From contig NZ_CP150274.1 of NCBI RefSeq assembly GCF_037977055.1, positions 5,518,001-5,582,000 of the forward strand: a stretch of 64,000 nt of DNA, read 5' to 3'. This document shows, in pieces, positions 17,301 to 23,665 of this stretch. A program made the translations under genes and the position numbers. Numbering within the stretch: position 1 is the first letter of the stretch; each line of letters starts with the position of its first letter. The notes beneath the pieces were generated by a model. It searched no databases. It worked only from the letters and a program-made list of their open reading frames with translations, and was not told the origin of the DNA. Origin of the DNA: Paenibacillus sp. FSL K6-1096. GTDB lineage: Bacteria > Bacillota > Bacilli > Paenibacillales > Paenibacillaceae.

Positions 17301-20300
17301 CGACATTCCGTCCAATGGCCTAGTGGAAGCGGCCAACGGCGACAAGATTGCTGTTGCTGAAGTGGATGCAAGCGGCAAGGTCGTGCGGTTCGGCCAGACG
17401 GCCGCCAAGGTATTGCCTGCAGCAGCAGCGCTTCCGGTAGCCTCCGTTGATCCGGCGGGAATCGAGAACAACGGTAAGACCCAGATGGTCGCCGGTGCCG
17501 GCAGCGGCAACAAGCTGGTGTATGTGAATTTTGGCAAGGGTGAGATTACAGAGCCAAGCCAGGGCGAGTTGCTGACGGGCTATACGGATCTGCCTGACGG
17601 CGGTATCATTGCCGCTGAGTGGGGGGACAAAATCGGCATTGCCGAGGTAGATGCTGACGGCAAGGTCGTGCGCTATGGCGTGGCTGAGGCGAAGGTGTCT
17701 GCCGAAGCGGAGGCGAAGGGCCTCAGCGCAGCAGCTACTGACCCTTCAGGAAGCGGCACCGAAGGCAAGACCCGGGTAAGCGCCAGCGCCGCTAGCGGCA
17801 ACAAGCTGGTGTATGTGAACTTCAAAGATCAGCAGGCCAGTATCCCGGATACCGGAAGCAGCCTGGAAGGGCTGGGATATGCCGGGCTGCCGTCCAGCGG
17901 TCTCGTAGACGCGGGCAACGGTGATCTGCTGGGAATCGCGGAGGTAGATCCGTCCGGCAAGGTGGTACGTTATGTCACTGTACCGGCTGAGGTAGCGCCG
18001 GAATCGGCGGCAAAGGGCCTGAGTGTAGGCGCGAAGCGTTGGGAGGGCAGCGGCGCCGAAGGCAAGACCCAGCTTACTGCGAACGTAGGTGCAGGAAATA
18101 AACTGGTGTATATGAACTTCGGCGAAGGCCCGGTTACAGCGCCGGCGGCAGGCCAGCCGGCAGGCAGCGGCTATGCAGAGGTGCAGGCGGGCGGCGTTGT
18201 GGAGGCCAAGAACGGCGATCTGCTGGGCGTTGCGGAAGTAGACGAGCAAGGCAATGTCGTGAGGTTCGGCACGACCCGCGCAGTTGTAGCGCCGGAAGCA
18301 GCGGCCAAAGGCCTGCCGGTGGTCGCGACCGATCCGGGCGGATCAGGAGCCGGAAACCAGACGAAGCTGGTCAGCAAGGCCGGAGAAGGGAACCGGCTGG
18401 TGTATGTGAACTTCGGCGAAGGTGCAGTGAACGTGCCTGGCGTGGGAGAGACGCTGTCCGGATACACGGAGGTTCCGGGAGACGGACGGGTTGAGGCAAA
18501 GGCCGGCGACCGGATCGGGATTGCCGAGATCGGACCGGACGGCAAAGTTGTGAAGTATGGCGTAACCGAAGCGGTGGTCGTGCCGGCGAATGCGGCGAAG
18601 CCGCTGACGGCGGTAAGCACTGACCCTACCGGAGCGGAAACGGACGGCCAGACGAAGGTGACACTGACCGGAGCCGCAGTGGGCAGCGGCAACAAGCTGG
18701 TCTACATGAATGCAGGCAAAGGAGCTGTCCGCGTGCCGGAGAACGGAGCGGTGCTCAGCGGCTACAGCGAACTGCCGGAGAACGGTCTCATTGATGCGCG
18801 GAACGGGGACAATCTGGCCATCGCCGAGGTGGATGCGAGCGGCAAGGTAGTTCGGTTCGCAGCCGTGAAGGCCGTTGTGGAAGCGGAGGATGCGGCCAAG
18901 GGACTTGACGTATCGGCCACCGATCCGGCGGGAGAAGGCACCGACGGACAGACCAAGCTGGCCAGCCAGACGGCAATCAGCCCGGGGAACAAGCGGGTCT
19001 ATCTGAACTTCGGCAAGGATGGTGTCCAGCAGCCAAGCGTTGGCGACACCCTGAACGGCTATCTTCCTGTCCCTGAGGACGGAATGATTGCTGCAGATGA
19101 CGGAGACTACATTGGGGTTGCAGAAATTGATGCCAGCGGCAAGGTGGTCAAGTATGGCGTAGCCACTGCCAAAGTTACCTCAGACTCTGCTGCTGACGGA
19201 CTTACAGTAACCTCGGCAGATCCCGCGGGCACAGCCAATGACGGCAAAACGCTCGTCAGTGCCAAGGCGGAGGCAGGAAATACACTGCTGTACGTTAATT
19301 TCGGGCAAGGCCAGCTCCTTACCCCGGATAAGGGCGTGATTCTGACCGGTTACTCCGCGTTGCCGGAGAACGGCTTAATTGCGGCCAAGGAAGGCGACCG
19401 TATTGCTGTAGCCGAGGTGGATGCCTCCGGCAGAGTCGTGCGCTTTGGCTGGGTAACAGCGGTAGTGACGGATGAACCGGCTGAAGAGCCTCCGGTAGAG
19501 AATCCGCCAACCCCAACCCCGACGCCGGTACCGACCCCGACGGGAGCTCCAGCGCCGGGCGGAGCACCGGTTCCGGCGGCAACAGCAACACCGGCTGCTT
19601 CTGCCAAGCCAAATACCCGCGGGGTTGAAGTGCTGGTTAACGGCAAGGTGGAGTATGCGGGCATCGCAACCATTACCACCGAGAACCAGCAGGTGCTGAC
19701 CACGATTGATGTGGACCAGGCCAAGCTGCAGGCCAAGCTGGACGCAGAGGGCCGGGGAGCGGTTGTGACAATTCCTTGGACCGCAGCATCGGATATTGTG
19801 GTTGCACAGCTGACAGGCCAAATGATCAAGAACATGGAGGACAAGGAAGCCCTGCTTGTGCTGGATACTCCTTCAGGAGCATACAAGATTCCAGCCGCGC
19901 AGATCCGCATGGCCACACTGGCCGCCCAGTTCGGCAGCCAGGTGAAGCTGGACGAGGTTACGCTGCAGGTGCATATTGCGCTTGGCGGCGCAGAGGCTGC
20001 CAAGGCCGGGGAAGCCCAGGCTGCCAAGCAGGGGGCTACCCTGATTGCGGCGCCGGTGACCTTCACTGTCAATGCGGTCTATGCAGGCAAGAGCATTGAA
20101 ATTAAGGATTATAGCGTATACGTTGAACGGACGGTGGCTCTGCCGCAGGGCATCGATCCGAACAAGATAACGACAGGTGTCGTACTGGAGCCGGATGGCA
20201 CCCTCCGGCACGTGCCTACCAAGGTGACTAAGGTAAACGATGTATATTATGCGCAGATTAACAGCTTGACTAACAGTGACTACGGTGTGGTCTGGCATCC

Positions 20301-20868
20301 GCTTGAGTTCACAGATGTCGCTGCCCACTGGTCCGAAGCTGCAGTCAACGACATGGGCTCACGCCTGGTCATTAACGGTGTAGGCGAAGGCACATTCCGT
20401 CCGAATGCAGACATTACGCGTGCAGAGTTCGCGGCGATTATGGTCCGCGGCCTGGGGCTCCGCCTGGAACAAGGAGCGGCTCCGTTCTCCGATGTGGACA
20501 GCTCCCAGTGGTACGCTTCTGCAGTGAACACTGCGTACCGGATGGGGCTGATCTCCGGGTATGAGGACAATACCTTCCGGCCGCAGGGCAAGATTACACG
20601 GCAGGAAGCCATGACCATGACCGCGCGGGCGATGAGCATCACCGGCCTTAAGGCCAAGGTGGCCGGCGCAGATGCTGCGAAGGTACTCCAGCCTTACAAG
20701 GATGCTTCGGCAGTAGCCGGGTGGGCCAAGGAAGCTGCGGCTTACTCTGTCGCCTCCCAGGTGATGAAGGGAAGAACAGCTTCATCGCTGAACCCGCAAG
20801 CGTTCATTACCAGAGCAGAGGTTGCGGCGGTGATCCAGCGCCTGCTGCAGCAGTCCGGTCTGATTTAG
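14305..20868 (+). CDS. Giant SLH surface protein with eight tandem ~97-residue repeats
   Basis: The 2187-residue protein starts with a signal peptide (to about residue 33, VGGGGIAFAG). A beta-helix-like region follows (about 40-270), then an InlB B-repeat-like module (about 285-350, IAFDGNGG to VYAQY) and Fn3-like segments. Next is a domain at about 555-805 that resembles a GATase/ThuA-type fold (VLYFGAWD, YGGGVLMGHDTASFYHE), possibly DUF5057. Residues about 946-1725 are eight tandem repeats with the core GNKLVYVNFGxG...GDxIGIAEVDASGKVVRYG. A Pro/Thr linker (about 1735-1755), a beta domain and three SLH domains (about 2000-2187) end it. It should be displayed on the cell wall. No catalytic function is assigned. 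Its promoter carries 11-bp direct repeats, so control by the upstream response regulator is likely. Start ATG 14305 follows GAGGGGATGG. Confidence 0.85.
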   Translation: MKWRRFNRSLALLLSVVMAFSLQVGGGGIAFAGEATNVIENTTTGVRYADVETALSAAADGQTVALISDVSLGNAVTYSRPGVGVTLDLNGYRMVREVYGGGETGTDGAVYVSAGVLTIRDTSAAADGYIDYINNAGYSGSGLNLGAGGTVKLLSGGILGTGQSVFAHDADSRFEMSGGVVYGSGAHSGSEAIAAVSGAYVTISGGYIGTKNPDAAMIWSGAALDPAYWSITGGYFTSKYYSDGGQKEIANFVTQGQVTELDVTQTYAAISGATEYKYHLTMPRTIAFDGNGGDSPVATLVTNLSGKLDALPGAAVKSGAEFIGWFTAAAGGEQVTADYIFNRDMTVYAQYRGPGIDYKTEQLSGLTPGAGYKLTDASSVTGATYVTADASGKIAIEEAWLSGTWSLEEGTEEGTPAWSIGLPPRPAAPTGVNAGSVSEAGAADGKLTGLNVNMQYRIKGTGPWITATGPAATGLESGTYEVRTAATTTSFASAAIEVTVGVMVPPALTAVGDNENNLVKLNWTSSLAGQEYYMVYQRDTGGDGLDEFQSIPLKNDIKVLNVYPDMPGSDGLQNWMSTWGNPSGYTMQVDKVSMSDFNGDDPATNYTHYLAKDESGAYAYDVLYFGAWDANNRRDLSEASHEAVEAFIRYGGGVLMGHDTASFYHEHLIDLATKYLNLDVKFQEGYYNPDIPTTGGTKVVVQRRGFPMNYPYALGDVGTILSVPQSHSYFQFAKGDVWFKYAFPDWGSTQEINTYNGKPGTNNFYLTTWNNAALIQTGHSNGSATEDEQKILANTLFYLAQTSTSNSFDDRMSQDVAAPDPVSGQASLTYDSASGRPVLTWNEPKDNGSSYAYYLKATSYVDGSSRQSSETTATVTTGVQGYAVTVDIDPEGNDPGNTVTTATYSYAIPGTLDRGVTYYAHIKTIDRAGNISQVYTLPFNSDASGLTAVSTDPAGKSNDGKTKLSVLETVMPGNRLVYLNVKDGSVEIPAVGEELSGYADIPSNGLVEAANGDKIAVAEVDASGKVVRFGQTAAKVLPAAAALPVASVDPAGIENNGKTQMVAGAGSGNKLVYVNFGKGEITEPSQGELLTGYTDLPDGGIIAAEWGDKIGIAEVDADGKVVRYGVAEAKVSAEAEAKGLSAAATDPSGSGTEGKTRVSASAASGNKLVYVNFKDQQASIPDTGSSLEGLGYAGLPSSGLVDAGNGDLLGIAEVDPSGKVVRYVTVPAEVAPESAAKGLSVGAKRWEGSGAEGKTQLTANVGAGNKLVYMNFGEGPVTAPAAGQPAGSGYAEVQAGGVVEAKNGDLLGVAEVDEQGNVVRFGTTRAVVAPEAAAKGLPVVATDPGGSGAGNQTKLVSKAGEGNRLVYVNFGEGAVNVPGVGETLSGYTEVPGDGRVEAKAGDRIGIAEIGPDGKVVKYGVTEAVVVPANAAKPLTAVSTDPTGAETDGQTKVTLTGAAVGSGNKLVYMNAGKGAVRVPENGAVLSGYSELPENGLIDARNGDNLAIAEVDASGKVVRFAAVKAVVEAEDAAKGLDVSATDPAGEGTDGQTKLASQTAISPGNKRVYLNFGKDGVQQPSVGDTLNGYLPVPEDGMIAADDGDYIGVAEIDASGKVVKYGVATAKVTSDSAADGLTVTSADPAGTANDGKTLVSAKAEAGNTLLYVNFGQGQLLTPDKGVILTGYSALPENGLIAAKEGDRIAVAEVDASGRVVRFGWVTAVVTDEPAEEPPVENPPTPTPTPVPTPTGAPAPGGAPVPAATATPAASAKPNTRGVEVLVNGKVEYAGIATITTENQQVLTTIDVDQAKLQAKLDAEGRGAVVTIPWTAASDIVVAQLTGQMIKNMEDKEALLVLDTPSGAYKIPAAQIRMATLAAQFGSQVKLDEVTLQVHIALGGAEAAKAGEAQAAKQGATLIAAPVTFTVNAVYAGKSIEIKDYSVYVERTVALPQGIDPNKITTGVVLEPDGTLRHVPTKVTKVNDVYYAQINSLTNSDYGVVWHPLEFTDVAAHWSEAAVNDMGSRLVINGVGEGTFRPNADITRAEFAAIMVRGLGLRLEQGAAPFSDVDSSQWYASAVNTAYRMGLISGYEDNTFRPQGKITRQEAMTMTARAMSITGLKAKVAGADAAKVLQPYKDASAVAGWAKEAAAYSVASQVMKGRTASSLNPQAFITRAEVAAVIQRLLQQSGLI
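17140..19479 (+). repeat. Eight in-frame tandem repeats of ~292 bp in the SLH gene
   Basis: The units start with codons for LTAVSTDPAG, LPVASVDPAG, LSAAATDPSG, LSVGAKRWEG, LPVVATDPGG, LTAVSTDPTG, LDVSATDPAG and LTVTSADPAG. Each has a GNKLVYVNFG core in the middle and an AEVDASGKVVR motif near the end. Units are 94-100 residues long and diverged from one another, so this is an old array. Unit 4 has lost the TDPAG motif. Confidence 0.9.
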
Positions 20869-20899
20869 AGCAAGACAAGCATTAGGAGAAAGCATAACT

Positions 20900-20945
20900 A
20901 AGCTCAGGCTCTCAAGGTCGAACATCCTTGAGAACCTGGGCTTTT
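20900..20945 (+). terminator. Intrinsic terminator of the SLH gene
   Basis: AAGCTCAGGCTCTCAAGG pairs with CCTTGAGAACCTGGGCTT across an eight-base loop and ends in TTTT. It probably also works for the opposite strand, where the TetR remnant ends. Confidence 0.85.
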
Positions 20946-20956
20946 AGCGTTGGGAA

Positions 20957-21238
20957 TTACCGCTTCAACACCAGCGGAAGGTATACCTCGTCCACAATAC
21001 TGGCAATGGTCTCCTCCGACATCGGGGCGTTGTAGAGCATAATCTCATGGCGGGCCAGATCGGACGGCAGGGTGAGCATCCGGGGAGTAATGGCTTCAGG
21101 AGCCACCTCGCCCCGTTCAACGGCCCGCTGAAGAATGATCGTCATCGTCCGGTTCTGGCGCCCGCCGGGGAAGATCAGGGAGGCGAGCGGCAAGGCGCCC
21201 ATGTCGGCTACCAGCCCGTAGAACGCATTCATCGTCAC
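20957..21238 (-). pseudogene. C-terminal remnant of a TetR/AcrR-family regulator
   Basis: The frame encodes 93 residues ending MSEETIASIVDEVYLPLVLKR, typical of the C-terminal ligand-binding and dimerisation domain of a TetR regulator. The N-terminal helix-turn-helix (about 60 residues) and most of the remaining protein (about 190 in total) are missing. The GTG at 21238 is only the first possible start after the break and has no ribosome binding site. The break coincides with that of the divergently oriented MFS remnant, so one deletion explains both. It cannot bind DNA as it stands. Confidence 0.7.
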
Positions 21239-21240
21239 CT

Positions 21241-21549
21241 GGTGCGGTATTGATCCTGCGGGGGGCTGGTCTGGGGGCTGTGTTCCTGCCGGTGATGGCT
21301 TCCGCTTATACGGGCCTGACGCCCGGACAGATTCCCCATGCCAGCAGCACCACCCGGATTATGCAGCAGATCGGCGGGGCGTTTGGGGTGTCGGTCATCG
21401 CGGTTATTTTGCAGAATCAGCTCCAGTCCATGCTGCTGCACGACCCGGCCGCTATGACAGTTGCCTTCGACCATACGTTTATGTGGACGATTGCCTTCTC
21501 GGTCCTGGGACTGATTCCCGCAGCGTACCTGCCCAGAATACGAAGATAG
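21241..21549 (+). pseudogene. C-terminal remnant of a DHA2-family MFS exporter
   Basis: The roughly 100 residues (LILRGAGLGAVFLPVMASAY, TTRIMQQIGGAFGVSVIAVIL, TIAFSVLGLIPAAYLPRIRR) match the last transmembrane helices of EmrB/QacA-type 14-TM drug exporters, normally about 480-510 residues. All N-terminal helices are absent. The frame begins at the junction with the TetR remnant. The original layout was probably a TetR gene and its divergent exporter gene, with the shared promoter and both 5' ends deleted. Confidence 0.7.
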
Positions 21550-21647
21550 CATGGCCTCGGCGTTAAAAGGCTGAGCATGAACATCTTGCTGATATTGGGC
21601 TGAACCTGCACCCGTTACCCATTGAACCGAATACCGCTAATATTCAG

Positions 21648-21861
21648 AGATAAGTGTATCCGGTGCAACTAAAAACTGTGAAAAGCAAGGCATTCCTCTC
21701 CTAACTGTATTCCATACAACTAAATATCCCGGAATGGGCGAAAAGACGGGTACAGAAGCATTTTAGTCGCACGAAATACAGCTAAACAGAGATTCGGTGG
21801 CACATCCGGCGACTTAGTTGTACAGTTTGCAATTAAGCCTATCCCTTGCACCTTAATCAGG
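21648..21861 (-). repeat. 214-bp dispersed element, copy B (inverted): four phased dyads
   Basis: This is the reverse-complement partner of 1465-1678, with equal length and no net gaps. On the minus strand its TTA-starting dyads begin at 21836, 21785, 21723 and 21672, so the intervals are again 51, 62 and 51 bp. The four dyads read TTGCA-N5-TACAA, CTGTA-N5-TGCGA, TTGTA-N5-TACAG and TTGCA-N5-TACAC. It lies in the 478-bp gap between the MFS remnant and the STM3941-like gene; the rest of that gap shows nothing beyond a TATAAT at 21958-21963. Confidence 0.85.
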
Positions 21862-22027
21862 CACGGCAACCCTCGGCAAGCGATGAGTTAAAAATGATTT
21901 TCACACGTTTAAAGCTAACACGTACCAGTTGCAGATGGCAGTATTGCGGGTAAGAACTATAATGAATTGAAACGGGGGAACGCCCGTGCCTGCGGCTTAA
22001 CGGCAGGACATGAAGGAGGAAGACGAA

Positions 22028-22582
22028 ATGGATTATCAGGCATATAACGATGGAGGGTACCAGCCGCTTGTAGTGAAGAGGTCCAAGGTGAAGCTTGTCC
22101 TGCTGTTTGCGGGATCGCTGCTTTTTATGCTCCTGGGTGTCTTGCTGCTAAAATGGTCCGGGGAGGTCACGGCCGATCCTGCGATCCTTCTGCGGACGCT
22201 GGGGATTGCCTGTACCGTGCTGTTCGGTCTGGCGGTAGTGGTCTATCTTATCATGCTCCTGCGCCGCTCGCCGCTGCTTGTGGTGGACGCCCAGGGCATT
22301 GATGACCAGTCTTCCGCAATTCCAGGCGGACGAATCCTGTGGGAGGACATTACGGATATCCGCCTGGTGCGCTTCTCCGGGCAAAAAAATATCTGCATCT
22401 TTCTCGCTGACCCCAAAGCCTATCTGGCCCGGCAACGCGGAGTGAAACGGTGGCTGATGGCCATCAACCTCCGCCTCGCCGGCACTCCTGTAAATATTAC
22501 AGGCCAGTCCATGGGCATGTCCCTGGAGCGGGTATATGAAGAGATGGAGCTGCGCAGACGGCTGTGGTCGGGGCGGAGGTAG
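22028..22582 (+). CDS. STM3941-like membrane protein with PH-like domain
   Basis: The 184-residue protein begins MDYQAYNDGGYQPL. It has two transmembrane helices (about 24-45 and 58-80) and a C-terminal cytoplasmic domain with the family-like sequence LLVVDAQGIDDQSSAIPGGRILWEDITDIR and AGTPVNITGQSM. The function of this family is unknown to me. I chose ATG 22028 because AAGGAGGAAGACG precedes it directly; the in-frame ATG at 22010 lies upstream of that site. It stands alone, between an inactivated efflux locus and a toxin-antitoxin remnant. Confidence 0.65.
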   Translation: MDYQAYNDGGYQPLVVKRSKVKLVLLFAGSLLFMLLGVLLLKWSGEVTADPAILLRTLGIACTVLFGLAVVVYLIMLLRRSPLLVVDAQGIDDQSSAIPGGRILWEDITDIRLVRFSGQKNICIFLADPKAYLARQRGVKRWLMAINLRLAGTPVNITGQSMGMSLERVYEEMELRRRLWSGRR

Positions 22583-22672
22583 TCTGTATTGGTTTTATTC
22601 TGAAGTGGTATCCGTTCATCCGAATTCAGGATATAATATTGAACAAAGGAGTGGTGAGTATGTACTTGGACT

Positions 22673-22876
22673 GTGATTGTAATTAATGACACAGAGTATG
22701 AAGTATCCGAAATGTATCAGGACAACTCAGATACTCTTTCGGCTATGCAGATTGCTGAGCTTGATGCTGATCCCGAAATTGCAAAAATGATCCAGGAGTC
22801 CAAACAGGATATTATGCATGGTTCAATTATCTCTTCTAAGCAAATGATCGAGATGATAAGGAATGGACAACTTTGA
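22673..22876 (+). CDS. Antitoxin-like small protein
   Basis: The 67-residue product (MIVINDTEYEVSEMYQDNSD to SKQMIEMIRNGQL) resembles small antitoxins paired with RelE/ParE toxins. The next frame starts within its stop codon (TGATG), as in toxin-antitoxin pairs. The GTG start at 22673 is poorly placed. The good ribosome binding site AAAGGAG at 22645-22651 instead serves ATG 22660, which opens a nine-codon frame ending in TAA. This suggests a small indel near the 5' end, so the gene may be impaired. Confidence 0.45.
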   Translation: MIVINDTEYEVSEMYQDNSDTLSAMQIAELDADPEIAKMIQESKQDIMHGSIISSKQMIEMIRNGQL

Positions 22877-23025
22877 TGCAGGTAGTCTGGACTAAAAGTG
22901 CGGCCCAGAGCTTCTCCAAGATCGAAAGCATCCACTTCTCACCACAGGGATCGTTTACCGTTTCCTATCAGCCATCCGGGGATGGCTCTACATCCATAAT
23001 TACTGCCTTTAAACATGGAAGATAG
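22876..23025 (+). pseudogene. Internally deleted RelE/ParE-type toxin remnant
   Basis: A 49-residue frame overlaps the antitoxin stop. Its first residues MQVVWTKSAAQSFSKIES resemble the N-terminal strand and helix of ParE/RelE toxins. The end, SFTVSYQPSGDGSTSIITAFKHGR, resembles the C-terminal strands of such toxins. Toxins of this fold have about 90-105 residues, so some 45 middle residues, including helix 2 and core strands, seem to be missing. It is probably not toxic. The family call rests on the ends and on gene order. Confidence 0.45.
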
Positions 23026-23045
23026 AATTAAGCATATTGAGACGC

Positions 23046-23070
23046 AAAAAATCGCAGCCCCAAAGCTGCG
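23046..23070 (-). terminator. Terminator of the tRNA-Pro gene
   Basis: On the minus strand CGCAGC pairs with GCTGCG, followed by ATTTTTT. It lies 17 bp beyond the tRNA 3' end. Confidence 0.85.
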
Positions 23071-23087
23071 AATCACTTAAATGTGTA

Positions 23088-23164
23088 TGGTCGAGACGAC
23101 AGGATTCGAACCTGCGGCCTCTTACTCCCGAAGCAAGCGCTCTACCAAGCTGAGCTACGTCTCG
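23088..23164 (-). tRNA. tRNA-Pro (anticodon CGG)
   Basis: Read on the minus strand, CGAGACG and CGTCTCG form the acceptor stem, with A as discriminator and an encoded CCA. The D arm contains GCTCAGCTTGGTAGAGC. The anticodon loop is TTCGGGA, giving CGG, which reads CCG. The T arm is GCAGGTTCGAATCCTGT. It stands alone rather than in a tRNA cluster. Confidence 0.95.
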
Positions 23165-23274
23165 ACGTCTGAACAATTTGTATTATACGCCTGGTTGGAA
23201 ACGCTGTAAACACCCTTTTTACTGAGCGATATGCCGCGCTTATCCGTCTGCTGCGGGCCCCGGGCCAGTCCTGA

Positions 23275-23303
23275 TTGACAGAACCCCGGACGCTGGCTAT
23301 ACT
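23275..23303 (+). promoter_or_regulatory. Sigma-A promoter of the alaS leader
   Basis: A consensus -35 box, TTGACA (23275-23280), is separated by 17 bp from TATACT (23298-23303). Transcription would start near 23310, at the head of the T-box leader. Confidence 0.85.
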
Positions 23304-23317
23304 TGAGGTGTTATTGA

Positions 23318-23595
23318 TGCATATCGGACAATACGTGGATGAGAAGAAGTACGCCGGGGCATGGCTCCCTCAGAGAACAGGTTCCTTTGCGGATTCCCGC
23401 AACTGGCTGTGAGAACCTGGAAGACAGGCCGGCAGAAAGCTACTCTCGGAGTGCGGTAACAACCGCCGGGGGCCCCCGTTAACAGCCGCACAAGGCGATC
23501 GTCTGCCAGTTGCCCGTGAATAACGGGTCCGGGCGATAACCAGGGTGGTACCGCGATAATCATCGTCCCTGAATAACATTCAGGGGCGTTTTTTT
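23318..23595 (+). promoter_or_regulatory. T-box riboswitch leader of alaS
   Basis: The canonical T-box AGGGTGGTACCGCG lies at 23542-23555. Stem I starts with the kink-turn-like GGATGAGAAGAAGTACGC (23336-23353) and includes CAGAGAACAGGTTC...GAACCTG. The transcript ends in the terminator CGTCCCTGA/TCAGGGGCG followed by seven T (23564-23595). Uncharged tRNA-Ala pairing with the T-box would favour the antiterminator and allow alaS expression. The Ala specifier codon is probably GCT at 23439-23441 (GAAAGCTACTC); that assignment is less sure. Confidence 0.92.
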
Positions 23596-23665
23596 GTTTT
23601 GATTTTTCGGGTAACCGTGATTTTCCGGCAAGTGTGCCATATTAACCAACAGACAGGAGCTGTAC

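Noticed and set aside
20957-23025. Genomic island or prophage remnant
   Set aside because: Only two short truncated loci are present; there is no integrase, structural phage gene or shift in base composition across the stretch.
23026-23317. Site-specific integration scar at tRNA-Pro
   Set aside because: The tRNA is complete, no direct repeat of its 3' end is visible in the flanking sequence, and no integrase is present.
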